The notes beneath the pieces were generated by a model. That model was given only the letters and a program-made list of their open reading frames with translations, did not search any database and was not told where the DNA came from. Source: Flavihumibacter soli (GTDB lineage: Bacteria > Bacteroidota > Bacteroidia > Sphingobacteriales > Sphingobacteriaceae). From it: a stretch of 64,000 nucleotides of DNA. Shown piece by piece: positions 19,623 through 27,742 of this stretch; position 1 is the first letter of the stretch; the number at the start of each line of letters is the position of its first letter. A program made the translations under genes and the position numbers. The DNA lies in the NCBI RefSeq assembly GCF_010692725.1, contig NZ_JAAFZB010000096.1:124001-188000 (forward strand), written 5' to 3'.

Positions 19623-19820
19623 TTATTCAACTCTTTCATAACTAAATCTGCCTTTGATATGAAAATTCAGATATCTCCCTTTGGAACCCGAAGCTTTGAA
19701 CTCCTTGAATACTTTTTCCGGAACTTCCTTATACCGGTAGACCAAACCAGAAACATACCTAATCACAAGACTCGCCGTCTCGGGTTCATAGTTATAAGAA
19801 GTGATCACAGAAGAGGGCAT
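19623..19820 (-). CDS. KTSC domain protein
   Basis: The protein is 65 residues from the ATG at 19820. A longer in-frame version starting at 19919 would overlap the next gene and adds unlikely sequence. The core IRYVSGLVYRYKEVPEKVFKEFKA, followed by SKGRYLNFHIKGRFSYERV, is a clear KTSC domain, a small module named for its conserved Lys-Thr-Ser-Cys-type tail found alone or fused to RNA-related enzymes. Here it stands alone and lacks the usual extension. Its function is unknown. It lies 46 bp downstream of a second small gene. Confidence 0.75.
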   Translation of the reverse strand: MPSSVITSYNYEPETASLVIRYVSGLVYRYKEVPEKVFKEFKASGSKGRYLNFHIKGRFSYERVE

Positions 19821-19866
19821 AAGGAATAATCGATTTAAGGGCCTGGTCAACCCGGGAATGGGCCAA

Positions 19867-20100
19867 TTAGCGAGAATTATACCTCGCGACGGGATGCAAG
19901 GCTTTAGCGATAGCATCAACTAACCGGGGGTTGATATCACTCTCATCCATCACATTCCATTCACCGTCCTTTTGAACCATAACAAAAGAATCTTTCTCGG
20001 GAAAAAGCACTCGCCAGCCCTGATCACCATTATAGTCTTCAGGACGTACATCCAGATTCAACGGACTTTTTGTTACGGGTTCTTTGATTGTAATTCTCAT
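19867..20100 (-). CDS. Small hypothetical protein
   Basis: This 77-residue soluble acidic protein begins MRITIKEPVTKSPLNLDVRP, has a central GWRVLFPEKDSFVMVQKDGEW stretch and ends in HPVARYNSR. I do not recognise the family. The clean start, lack of overlap with better frames and tandem arrangement with the KTSC gene support it being real. Confidence 0.55.
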   Translation of the reverse strand: MRITIKEPVTKSPLNLDVRPEDYNGDQGWRVLFPEKDSFVMVQKDGEWNVMDESDINPRLVDAIAKALHPVARYNSR

Positions 20101-20294
20101 GACCTGTTCTATTAAGTTAAAATTTATTAAACAGCCATACCGCTTATTTTATTACGGCAGTAGGTTTATTACCATAGTTATGGCATTTTAACAACCTCCT
20201 GCAAATGGATTAGTTTAAAAAAATTATTCTTATTCCTGCCCTAAATCATATGAGAGTATTTCCAGTACTTTTTGATTAAGGTCCGCGGAAAATG

Positions 20295-20337
20295 TGACAA
20301 CGATCATTCTGTCAGCCCACGATCTGCTGCAACTTTG
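20295..20337 (+). promoter_or_regulatory. Predicted activator site and -7 box for the gene at 20360
   Basis: The palindrome TGACAACGATCA (TGAY-N4-RTCA) lies at 20295-20306. A -7-like box CAACTTTG lies at 20330-20337. The distance from palindrome centre to the last base of the box is 36.5 bp, as for three other genes in the window, which resembles a class II CRP/FNR-type position. The box has one mismatch to TAnnTTTG. Confidence 0.55.
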
Positions 20338-20359
20338 TAGTACAAAAAAACGACAGACA

Positions 20360-20716
20360 ATGGCAACACATAGCATTCAATCAAATTCACCAGTTCAAGT
20401 GACTTTCCCGGCAAGCCTTAATTTTGTAAGAAAGTTCAACGACTTTGCTGACAGCCAGCAAAAGTGGGCGATTGCCTACTTCATTGGCTCCTTGATGTTG
20501 ATCGGAAGTTTCTTTCTTCCTGTTACTTTCCTGATGGTATATAGCCTGAACGGGCCGGTCATCCCTTTTCTGGGTATCAGTATGATCTCATTCTTCGTTT
20601 CGCTTATCGCCAACATGAGTGGCATGGGTATCAGGGCATGCCTTTACAGTTTCTTTTTCAGCATACTATTACACCTGGGCATGATGCTGTCAGCCTTCGC
20701 AGGATTTTATTTCTAA
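20360..20716 (+). CDS. Small inner-membrane protein of unknown function
   Basis: The protein is 118 residues from the ATG at 20360. The in-frame start at 20294 is rejected because a predicted operator and promoter lie between the two. The N-terminal 35 residues are soluble. Three or four membrane segments follow (WAIAYFIGSLMLIGSFFLPV, VIPFLGISMISFFVSLIA, LYSFFFSILLHLGMMLSAFA). The layout (helix-rich N-terminus, GMGIR loop) suggests a small integral membrane protein, but I do not recognise a family. The upstream palindrome shared with ldhA, ccoNO and RIC suggests induction at low oxygen. A strong terminator follows, so it is monocistronic. Confidence 0.7.
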   Translation: MATHSIQSNSPVQVTFPASLNFVRKFNDFADSQQKWAIAYFIGSLMLIGSFFLPVTFLMVYSLNGPVIPFLGISMISFFVSLIANMSGMGIRACLYSFFFSILLHLGMMLSAFAGFYF

Positions 20717-20738
20717 TTTGATTATTTTTTAGTTGATC

Positions 20739-20772
20739 AGGCTATGGCATTGAGGATGCTGTAGCCTTTTTT
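20739..20772 (+). terminator. Rho-independent terminator after the gene at 20360
   Basis: A 12-bp stem (AGGCTATGGCAT / ATGCTGTAGCCT, two G-T wobbles) with a 5-nt loop is followed by a T-rich tract (TTTTTCTTT). It separates the small membrane protein from pta. Confidence 0.8.
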
Positions 20773-20890
20773 CTTTAATAGATTTTCAGTTCTTTTATAT
20801 CATCCATGTATTCATTCAATTGACATTATTTAAAACAGAACCGCTTCGTTTGAATTAATAAAGATTGTTGCTTCTATTAATCTTCATGTA

Positions 20891-22984
20891 ATGACCAAGA
20901 CCATCTTCATCGCCTCCGCAGAACCACATTCCGGAAAATCCATTATTGCTTTAGGACTTGTCAATATGCTACTCGGGAAGGCCCAAAAGATCGGGTATTT
21001 CAAGCCGATCATCAATGAGGATCAGGCCGGGAAAAAGGATGTTCATATCGAAACGATTATGAGTTATTTCGATCTCCCGATCAACTATGAAGACACATAC
21101 GCCTTTAAAAGACCCGAAGCACTGCAGCGACTCGAAAATAAGGGTCAGGGCGAGATGATAGACATCATCATTAATAAGTTTAAGAAGCTGGAGGAAAACT
21201 ATGATTTCACTGTCGTTGAGGGAAGTGATTTTCTGGGCGAAGGGATAGCCTTCGAATTTGAGGCGAATGTGGGAATTGCAAAAAACCTGAGTGCACCGGT
21301 GATCATCGTAATTTCCGGCGCCGGCAAGACCACCGCACAGATCGTCAATTCTGCTTTGAGTATCGCACGCAGCTTTGAAAACCGTGATGTACAGGTGTTA
21401 TCAATAGTTGCCAATAAAGTAAATCCGGAGCAGATAGAGGATGTGAAGGAATTATTGACATCCCAGCTGTCAAAGGATATCATACTGGCCATTATTCCAA
21501 TAGATAAAGGACTTCAAAGCCCTACAATGAAGGAAATCCTTGACAACCTGGGTGGAAAGTTGCTGTTTGGTGAGGATTCCCTGTCGAATAAAGTCGATAA
21601 CTTCGTTACCGGCGCTATGCAAGTGCCTAACTTCCTCAATCATATCGCAGAGAATTTGTTGATTGTTACTCCGGGTGACAGGGGGGACATAATAATCTGT
21701 GCTCTACAGGCTAACCTGTCTACAAATTATCCTAAAATAGCGGGAATAGTTCTTACCGCCGGCACGGAGCCTGAGGAACCAATTATTCGCCTGATAGAGG
21801 GGCTCCAGACAACCGTTCCTATTATTTCCGTGAAAACAGGCACTTTTCAGACAACTACACAAGTTGGTGCTATACAGTCTAAAATCACTCCGGATAACAG
21901 TAAGAAAATTGAGCTTGCCATTAATACATTCGAGAAGTATGTCGATATGCAGGCGCTGGAAGATAAGATCGTCACATTTAAGCCAGAAGGTATTACACCC
22001 CACATGTTTCAGTACCAGCTGACCAAGTGGGCAAAAAGCCAGAAAAAGCATATCGTTTTGCCGGAAGGTAACGATGATCGGATCCTTAAAGCCGTAGCAC
22101 GTTTAATCAGCCAGGAAATAGTTGATCTCACACTTCTCGGTGACCCTTCGAAAATTGCAGCCTCTATCAAACGACTGGGCCTGAACCTTGACCTGAGCCG
22201 AATCCGGATCGTTAATCCTGCCGATTCAGAATATTACAATGACTACGTCGAGACTCTTTTCGAATTGCGGAAAAATAAAAACGTAACACTTGAAATGGCC
22301 AGGGACCTGATGACCGATGTTTCATATTTCGGAACCATGATGGTTTACAAAGGTCACGCTGACGGCATGGTTTCAGGAGCCGTCCACACTACCCAGCATA
22401 CAATCAGACCTGCCTTGCAGTTCCTTAAAACCAAGCCCGGAGTTTCAGTTGTTTCCTCCGTTTTCTTTATGTGCCTGCCCGACCGGGTGTCCGTATTCGG
22501 TGACTGCGCAGTAAATCCAAATCCTACAGCTGAGCAACTGGCCGAAATCGCCATCTCATCTGCGGAAAGCAGCAAACGTTTCGGAATCGAGCCGCGGATT
22601 GCCATGCTCTCCTACTCTTCCGGAACCTCAGGCGAAGGTGAAGACGTGATCAAAGTGCGGCGGGCTACAGAAATTGTAAAGCAAAAGAGGCCTGACCTTA
22701 AGGTAGAGGGGCCGATCCAGTATGATGCAGCAGTTGACTCGGTAGTGGGAAGTCAGAAAATGCCGGATTCTGAAGTAGCAGGAAAGGCAAGTGTCCTTAT
22801 CTTTCCTGATTTGAATACCGGAAACAATACTTATAAAGCAGTTCAGCGGGAGACAGGCGCGCTCGCGATAGGGCCAATGCTTCAGGGGCTTAATAAACCC
22901 GTTAATGATCTCAGCCGCGGCTGCACAGTTGACGACATCTTCAATACTGTCATTATTACGGCTATTCAATGCCAGGAAAATTAA
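20891..22984 (+). CDS. pta: Phosphate acetyltransferase (long, three-domain form)
   Basis: This 697-residue enzyme converts acetyl-CoA and phosphate to acetyl phosphate. Domain order is an N-terminal BioD-like P-loop domain (IFIASAEPHSGKSIIALGL), a central DRTGG-type domain (TPGDRGDIIICALQANLS, about residues 250-350), and the C-terminal catalytic PTA domain from about residue 375. The catalytic domain includes LPEGNDDRILKA, HADGMVSGAVHTT, CAVNPNPTAEQLAEIA and SYSSGTSGEGEDV. The length is typical of the long form. ackA follows after 33 bp, so the pair makes ATP and acetate during overflow or low-oxygen growth. It sits immediately before the oxygen-sensing kinase genes. Confidence 0.96.
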   Translation: MTKTIFIASAEPHSGKSIIALGLVNMLLGKAQKIGYFKPIINEDQAGKKDVHIETIMSYFDLPINYEDTYAFKRPEALQRLENKGQGEMIDIIINKFKKLEENYDFTVVEGSDFLGEGIAFEFEANVGIAKNLSAPVIIVISGAGKTTAQIVNSALSIARSFENRDVQVLSIVANKVNPEQIEDVKELLTSQLSKDIILAIIPIDKGLQSPTMKEILDNLGGKLLFGEDSLSNKVDNFVTGAMQVPNFLNHIAENLLIVTPGDRGDIIICALQANLSTNYPKIAGIVLTAGTEPEEPIIRLIEGLQTTVPIISVKTGTFQTTTQVGAIQSKITPDNSKKIELAINTFEKYVDMQALEDKIVTFKPEGITPHMFQYQLTKWAKSQKKHIVLPEGNDDRILKAVARLISQEIVDLTLLGDPSKIAASIKRLGLNLDLSRIRIVNPADSEYYNDYVETLFELRKNKNVTLEMARDLMTDVSYFGTMMVYKGHADGMVSGAVHTTQHTIRPALQFLKTKPGVSVVSSVFFMCLPDRVSVFGDCAVNPNPTAEQLAEIAISSAESSKRFGIEPRIAMLSYSSGTSGEGEDVIKVRRATEIVKQKRPDLKVEGPIQYDAAVDSVVGSQKMPDSEVAGKASVLIFPDLNTGNNTYKAVQRETGALAIGPMLQGLNKPVNDLSRGCTVDDIFNTVIITAIQCQEN

Positions 22985-23017
22985 AACCAAACAGCAAGGC
23001 TTTACTTCACCGATAAC

Positions 23018-24229
23018 ATGAACATATTTATTATCAATTCCGGAAGCAGTTCCATCAAATATCAATTGTTTAAAATGCCCGTCGAACAACCTGTTTGCAG
23101 TGGTATGATTGAAAGGATCGGGCTTGAAAATTCATTAATAAAACATATAAGCTTCTTCAACAGCGAGGAAAAAACCATAGAACGGACATTAGATCTTGCA
23201 GACCATGAAGCCGGACTACAAGAGGTCTTAAAGCTGTTAACAGACGAAGAAACCGGTGTGATCAAAAATCCGGAGGAAATCTACGCAGTTGGTCACCGCG
23301 TAGTTCACGGAGGTGAGGCTTTCTCGGTGACGGCTTTTATCACGGAAGAGGTTAAGGATAAGATCAGGCAATTGTTTCCCCTCGCGCCTTTGCACAATCC
23401 CGCGAATTACATGGGTATCGTTGTGGCGGAGCGAATATTTACAGCCGCAAAGCAAATAGCCGTCTTTGATACAGCCTTTCATCAAACAATGCCGGAAAAG
23501 GCATTCAGGTATGCCCTTCCAAAGTCCTTTTACATCAATCAGAAGATCAGGGCATACGGCTTCCATGGCACCAGTCATAAATATGTGACTGAAAAAGCCT
23601 TAAAATACCTAAATAATCCCCTGGCAAAGATAATAACTATTCACCTGGGCAATGGTTGCAGTATGGCAGCGGTGCAGGATGGGAAGTGTATAGATACCAG
23701 TATGGGTTTCGGTCCTCTGAGCGGTCTTATTATGGGTACCAGAAGCGGCGATATTGATCCATCCATCGTTTTCCACCTTATCAATCAGTTGGGATATGAC
23801 CCGGAACAGGTAAACACGCTTTTGAACAAAAGAAGCGGTATGTTGGGAATGACCGGGTTCAGTGATATGCGTGATATAGAGAACTCGATCAATGAAGGTA
23901 ATGAAGATTCTGAACTCGCCAGTGAACTCTATGCTTACCGCATACAAAAATATATAGGCGCCTACGCTGCTGCCCTTAACGGACTCGATGCTATTGTGTT
24001 CACTGCAGGAGTGGGCGAAAATGATATCAGCATGCGTCAGCGTGTTTGTGACAATCTGGATTTCCTGGGCATTGTTGCGGATGCCGACAAAAACAATATA
24101 AGATCCCGTGAGATTAGAGAGATCAGTAAAGAAACATCCAGAGTTAAGATCCTGGTGATACCGACCAACGAAGAACTTGAAATCGCGCGGCAATGTGTCG
24201 AACTATTAGTAGCAGACGCTCAGGGCTGA
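23018..24229 (+). CDS. ackA: Acetate kinase
   Basis: This 403-residue ASKHA kinase transfers phosphate from acetyl phosphate to ADP. Family signatures are MNIFIINSGSSSIKYQLF at the N-terminus, GHRVVHGGE, YGFHGTSHKYV, IHLGNGCSMAAVQDGK, SMGFGPLSGLIMGTRSGDIDP and FTAGVGEND. The length is normal. It is in an operon with pta. Confidence 0.97.
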   Translation: MNIFIINSGSSSIKYQLFKMPVEQPVCSGMIERIGLENSLIKHISFFNSEEKTIERTLDLADHEAGLQEVLKLLTDEETGVIKNPEEIYAVGHRVVHGGEAFSVTAFITEEVKDKIRQLFPLAPLHNPANYMGIVVAERIFTAAKQIAVFDTAFHQTMPEKAFRYALPKSFYINQKIRAYGFHGTSHKYVTEKALKYLNNPLAKIITIHLGNGCSMAAVQDGKCIDTSMGFGPLSGLIMGTRSGDIDPSIVFHLINQLGYDPEQVNTLLNKRSGMLGMTGFSDMRDIENSINEGNEDSELASELYAYRIQKYIGAYAAALNGLDAIVFTAGVGENDISMRQRVCDNLDFLGIVADADKNNIRSREIREISKETSRVKILVIPTNEELEIARQCVELLVADAQG

Positions 24230-24393
24230 CATCGAGTGAACTGAACCTTTATCCTTTATCAGCAGGAAGGCGCTCTTAAGAATACTGCAAGCCTGTTAAG
24301 CTGCTCATCTCAATGCCGGACAGTCTGATATGCAAAGCTTATTTGTTATATTCCAAACCACTGGTCTGCTAAAAAAAATTAAATTTGCGATGA

Positions 24394-25590
24394 ATGAACA
24401 ATGCCGCCCTGTTAAGTTCCATTATCAAAAATGCCATTGATGGTATAATCACTATTAGTAACCGCGGGATAATCGATACAATAAATCCTTCCGCATGTGA
24501 GCTTTTCGGATATGAACCGGCCGATGTAATTGGGAAGAACATTAAATTCTTAATGCCCAATCCTTACAGGGACCATCATGACGAATATATTGCCCGATAT
24601 CAACGGACGGGCACCCCGCACATAATCGGTATCGGGCGTGAAGTACAGGGACTGAAAAAAGATGGTACCGTTTTTCCTTTTCGCTTGGGAGTAAGCGAAG
24701 TCAGATATGAGGATACCGTCATCTATGCAGGGTTTATTCATGATCTGACTAAAGAAAAGGAAGACGAAGAAAAAATCCGGGAATACGCCGTTGAACTTGA
24801 GAAACTCGTCGAAGACCGGACAGCTACACTAAGAAGCATGGTTGAGGCCCTGGAAGCCACCAAAGAAGAGGTTAGTCAATCACTGGAAAAGGAAAAAGAG
24901 CTTAATCAGTTGAAGAGCCGCTTTGTGTCAATGGCTTCCCACGAATTCAGAACTCCCTTAAGCTCCGTTCAACTGTCCGCTTCATTGATAGATAAATATG
25001 CGCAGAATTTTGACAACCTGAACATTTCAAAGCATGTCAATAAGATCAAAAATTCAGTTGGTAATCTGACTGGTATACTCAATGATTTCCTGTCCCTGGA
25101 AAAATTAGAAGCCGGAAAAACGGAAGCGTCCTTGCGCAGCTTTGACCTGGTAAAGCTAGCTGAAGAAATAACAGAGGAAATGCAGCTGGTAGCTAAACAA
25201 AATCAGACGATTATGTATCAGCATACGGGTTTAGGCAGCAAGGTGAATCTGGATCAAAACCTGTTAAAGAATTGCATCATCAACCTGGTTGCGAATGCAA
25301 TCAAATATTCCGGAGAAAATACCTTCATCGAATTCAATACCGAGATCACAGATACGGAGTGTATAATTACAGTTAAAGATAACGGGATAGGTATTCCTCA
25401 AGCTGATCAGAAGCATTTGTTCCAGCCATTTTTCAGAGCCCATAATACAGGCAATATCCCGGGGACTGGCTTAGGGCTCAATATAGTCGCCAGATATACC
25501 AGTTTGATGAATGGCAAAGTCCGGTTCGAAAGCATCCAAAATAAGGGAACTCAGTTTACCATCACATTTGCAAACGAGAATGAAAACTAA
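24394..25590 (+). CDS. FixL-like heme-PAS oxygen-sensing histidine kinase
   Basis: This 398-residue soluble kinase has a PAS domain (about residues 8-125), a coiled-coil linker rich in Glu/Lys (125-175), a HisKA domain with SHEFRTPL (phospho-His near residue 183), and a HATPase_c domain with NLVANAIKYSGE, DNGIGIP and GTGLGLNIV. In the PAS domain, residues aligning with the Bradyrhizobium FixL heme pocket are conserved: H62 (His200, proximal ligand), R68 (Arg206), H76 (His214), I77 (Ile215), R82 (Arg220, the oxygen-state switch) and L98 (Leu236). It should bind heme and lose kinase activity when oxygenated, by analogy. No membrane segment is present. The 3' end overlaps the response regulator by 11 bp. 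Confidence 0.88.
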   Translation: MNNAALLSSIIKNAIDGIITISNRGIIDTINPSACELFGYEPADVIGKNIKFLMPNPYRDHHDEYIARYQRTGTPHIIGIGREVQGLKKDGTVFPFRLGVSEVRYEDTVIYAGFIHDLTKEKEDEEKIREYAVELEKLVEDRTATLRSMVEALEATKEEVSQSLEKEKELNQLKSRFVSMASHEFRTPLSSVQLSASLIDKYAQNFDNLNISKHVNKIKNSVGNLTGILNDFLSLEKLEAGKTEASLRSFDLVKLAEEITEEMQLVAKQNQTIMYQHTGLGSKVNLDQNLLKNCIINLVANAIKYSGENTFIEFNTEITDTECIITVKDNGIGIPQADQKHLFQPFFRAHNTGNIPGTGLGLNIVARYTSLMNGKVRFESIQNKGTQFTITFANENEN

Positions 25591-26629
25591 CATCCTGATC
25601 ATCGAAGACAACGATGACATTCGTGAAAGCACAGCCGAAATCCTCGATCTGGCAAATTACAACGTCATTACTGCTGAGAACGGAAAAAAAGGCGTCGACC
25701 TTGCCCAAAAGCATCTTCCGGATCTCATTCTCTGCGATATCATGATGCCTGAACTGGATGGCTATGGTGTACTATATCTTTTGAATAAAAATCCAAAGAC
25801 CGCCACTATCCCTTTTATTTTCCTGACTGCTAAGGTTGAAAGGCTCGATATGCGAAAGGGTATGGAGATGGGCGCTGATGATTACCTTACCAAGCCATTT
25901 GATGATATGGAGCTCTTAAACGCCATTGAAAGCCGGCTTCATAAAAAACAGCGGCAGGAGGCTTTTTACAGCAAGTCATTAGAAAATCTCAATCAGCTTG
26001 CGTCCCGGGGAAACGGTATTGAGGAACTGAAAAAAGTGGTCGCCGAACGTAAGATCCGATTTATTAAGAAAAAACAGATCATTTACTACGAAGGTGATGC
26101 TGCAACAGGAATCTATCTGATTATCTCCGGCAAAGTCAAAACGGTAAAGTTAAGTGCAGATGGCCGGGAATTACTTACCGGAATGTACGGCGCGGACGAG
26201 TATCTCGGTATCCAGGCCCTTCTTTCCAACGAATCATACAATGAAACAGCAGAGGCGGTAGAGGATACTTCCATCTGCCTGATATCAAAAGATACAGTTG
26301 AACAGATCCTGAGTAAATATGCTGATGTCAGCCGGGAGTTTATCAAGATACTATCAAACAACCTGGTTGAAAAAGAAGAACAACTCCTGCAATTGGCTTA
26401 CCATTCCGTGAGAAAGCGAATGGCACAAACACTTCTTAAGCTATCTACTCAGTCAAATACTGCAAATACCCTTAGAATCTCAAGGGAAGACCTGGCTGCC
26501 ATGGCAGGGATAGCGACCGAAACGGTAAGTCGCACGCTAAGTGATTTTAAAGAAGAAGGGATTATCGAGAAAAAAGGAAGCCAGATTGATATTCTTGATC
26601 CGGTCAGATTGCAAAAAATGAAAAACTGA
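25580..26629 (+). CDS. Response regulator fused to a CRP/FNR-type DNA-binding module (FixJ-FixK-like)
   Basis: The protein is 349 residues from the ATG at 25580; an in-frame ATG at 25511 lies inside the kinase gene and adds unrelated sequence. The N-terminal receiver has the acidic pocket (IIEDNDD), phospho-acceptor Asp near residue 53 (CDIMMPELDG), the Thr (FLTA) and Lys (TKPFDD). A short linker leads to a cyclic-nucleotide-binding-like fold (about residues 150-265) and a CRP-type helix-turn-helix (about 285-345). The recognition helix reads ETVSR, the same key residues (Glu, Ser, Arg) that FNR uses. No FNR-type cysteine cluster is seen, so input probably comes from phosphorylation by the kinase. 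It likely activates the TGAY-N4-RTCA promoters in this window. Confidence 0.88.
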   Translation: MKTNILIIEDNDDIRESTAEILDLANYNVITAENGKKGVDLAQKHLPDLILCDIMMPELDGYGVLYLLNKNPKTATIPFIFLTAKVERLDMRKGMEMGADDYLTKPFDDMELLNAIESRLHKKQRQEAFYSKSLENLNQLASRGNGIEELKKVVAERKIRFIKKKQIIYYEGDAATGIYLIISGKVKTVKLSADGRELLTGMYGADEYLGIQALLSNESYNETAEAVEDTSICLISKDTVEQILSKYADVSREFIKILSNNLVEKEEQLLQLAYHSVRKRMAQTLLKLSTQSNTANTLRISREDLAAMAGIATETVSRTLSDFKEEGIIEKKGSQIDILDPVRLQKMKN

Positions 26630-26691
26630 TAGGCGTCACATTTCCCGCTGACCTCACTCATACCAATACCATTCCAGCAGGTGTAGATTTG
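26627..26691 (+). promoter_or_regulatory. Predicted activator site and promoter of ldhA-hemN-trHb
   Basis: The palindrome TGATAGGCGTCA (26627-26638) overlaps the stop codon of the response regulator gene. A perfect -7 box TAGATTTG lies at 26684-26691. The centre-to-box distance is 58.5 bp, identical to ccoNO and close to the class I position of CRP/FNR activators. The leader to the ldhA ATG would be about 15 nt. Confidence 0.65.
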
Positions 26692-26709
26692 TATAAATAA
26701 TCTGCTGAC

Positions 26710-27687
26710 ATGAGAGTTGTTGCATACAGTATCAAAACATTCGAGAAAGAATTTCTGGCCAAAGCAAACCAGAAAAAGCATGATATTACTTTAATATCGA
26801 ATGCACTAAGCCTGGATACAGCTCTCTATGCTGAGGGTAAAGATGCTGTTGTTGTATTTACAAACGATGATGTTTCGGCTCCGGTCATCAACAAACTGGC
26901 AGACATCGGTATTAGCTACATCGCCACTCGGTCAGTCGGGACAGATCACATCGACCTGGAAGAAGCGAAAAAACGAGCGATTAAGGTTGCAAACATTCCC
27001 GCCTATTCCCCTGAAGCTATTGCTGAGTTCGCGGTTACCCTGGCTTTAGCGCTTAGCCGCCAGCTCATTTCTACGGTTGACCACTGCCGAAACTTCGATT
27101 TCGCCGTTAGCCCGCATCCCGGTTTTAACTTTCATGGTAAAACAGTTGGGATCATTGGCCTGGGACATACAGGGCTTGCAGCGGCTTCCATTTTCAAAGG
27201 TTTTGGTTGCAAGGTGATAGGCTATGACATTTCAATGCCTTTAAAAAGTAGCAATGTCACACCGGTCGGGCTTGAGAAGCTACTGAGAGAAGCGGATATA
27301 ATCTCACTTCATGTTCCGCTAACAAGCGAAACGCAGCATCTCATCAATGCAGCGAGCATCGATCTGATGAAGCCCGGGGTCATGCTTATTAATACAAGCA
27401 GGGGCGCCGTGATCAATACGACTGATATAGTAAATGGATTGGACCGCGGAAAAATAGGCTATCTGGGACTTGATGTTTATGAAAACGAGAGGGGTCTTTT
27501 TCTTTCCGACAGAAAGATGGATCCTGCGTCGGACCCCTTACTCGACAAATTGATGAAACATCCTAATGTAATTGTAACACCGCACCAGGCATTTTTGACT
27601 GCTGAGGCATTGAATGAGATTGCATTAAAAACAATACAAAACCTGGATGAATGGCAAAGAAACATCAGCGGGAAAGTCTGCGCCTGA
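26710..27687 (+). CDS. ldhA: D-lactate dehydrogenase (2-hydroxyacid dehydrogenase family)
   Basis: This 325-residue NAD-dependent enzyme interconverts pyruvate and D-lactate. The N-terminal part (VVAYSIKTFEKEFLAKAN) matches the fermentative LdhA subgroup. The Rossmann motif GIIGLGHTGLAA is near residue 150, followed by GYDIS as the NAD-ribose-binding acid. The catalytic Arg is in NTSRGAVI, Glu in the following conserved block and His in VIVTPHQAFLT. A low-oxygen-type promoter precedes it, which fits NADH disposal when respiration is limited. hemN follows after 55 bp. Confidence 0.9.
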   Translation: MRVVAYSIKTFEKEFLAKANQKKHDITLISNALSLDTALYAEGKDAVVVFTNDDVSAPVINKLADIGISYIATRSVGTDHIDLEEAKKRAIKVANIPAYSPEAIAEFAVTLALALSRQLISTVDHCRNFDFAVSPHPGFNFHGKTVGIIGLGHTGLAAASIFKGFGCKVIGYDISMPLKSSNVTPVGLEKLLREADIISLHVPLTSETQHLINAASIDLMKPGVMLINTSRGAVINTTDIVNGLDRGKIGYLGLDVYENERGLFLSDRKMDPASDPLLDKLMKHPNVIVTPHQAFLTAEALNEIALKTIQNLDEWQRNISGKVCA

Positions 27688-27742
27688 ACATCCTCTTAGA
27701 AATAATTTTTCCTCATTGAGTTTACACCGCGACCAATAATTC

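Noticed and set aside
19536-19829. A 97-codon plus-strand frame downstream of surE
   Set aside because: It runs opposite to the KTSC gene over most of its length and its product has no family-like pattern.
24300-24393. Autoregulatory palindrome upstream of the FixL-like kinase gene
   Set aside because: Only a half-site (TGATATGCAAAG) is present and its distance from the TAAATTTG box (54.5 bp) fits neither class.
25580-26629. FNR-type oxygen-labile Fe-S cluster in the REC-CRP protein
   Set aside because: No N-terminal cysteine cluster exists; the N-terminus is a receiver domain, so sensing is assigned to the kinase.
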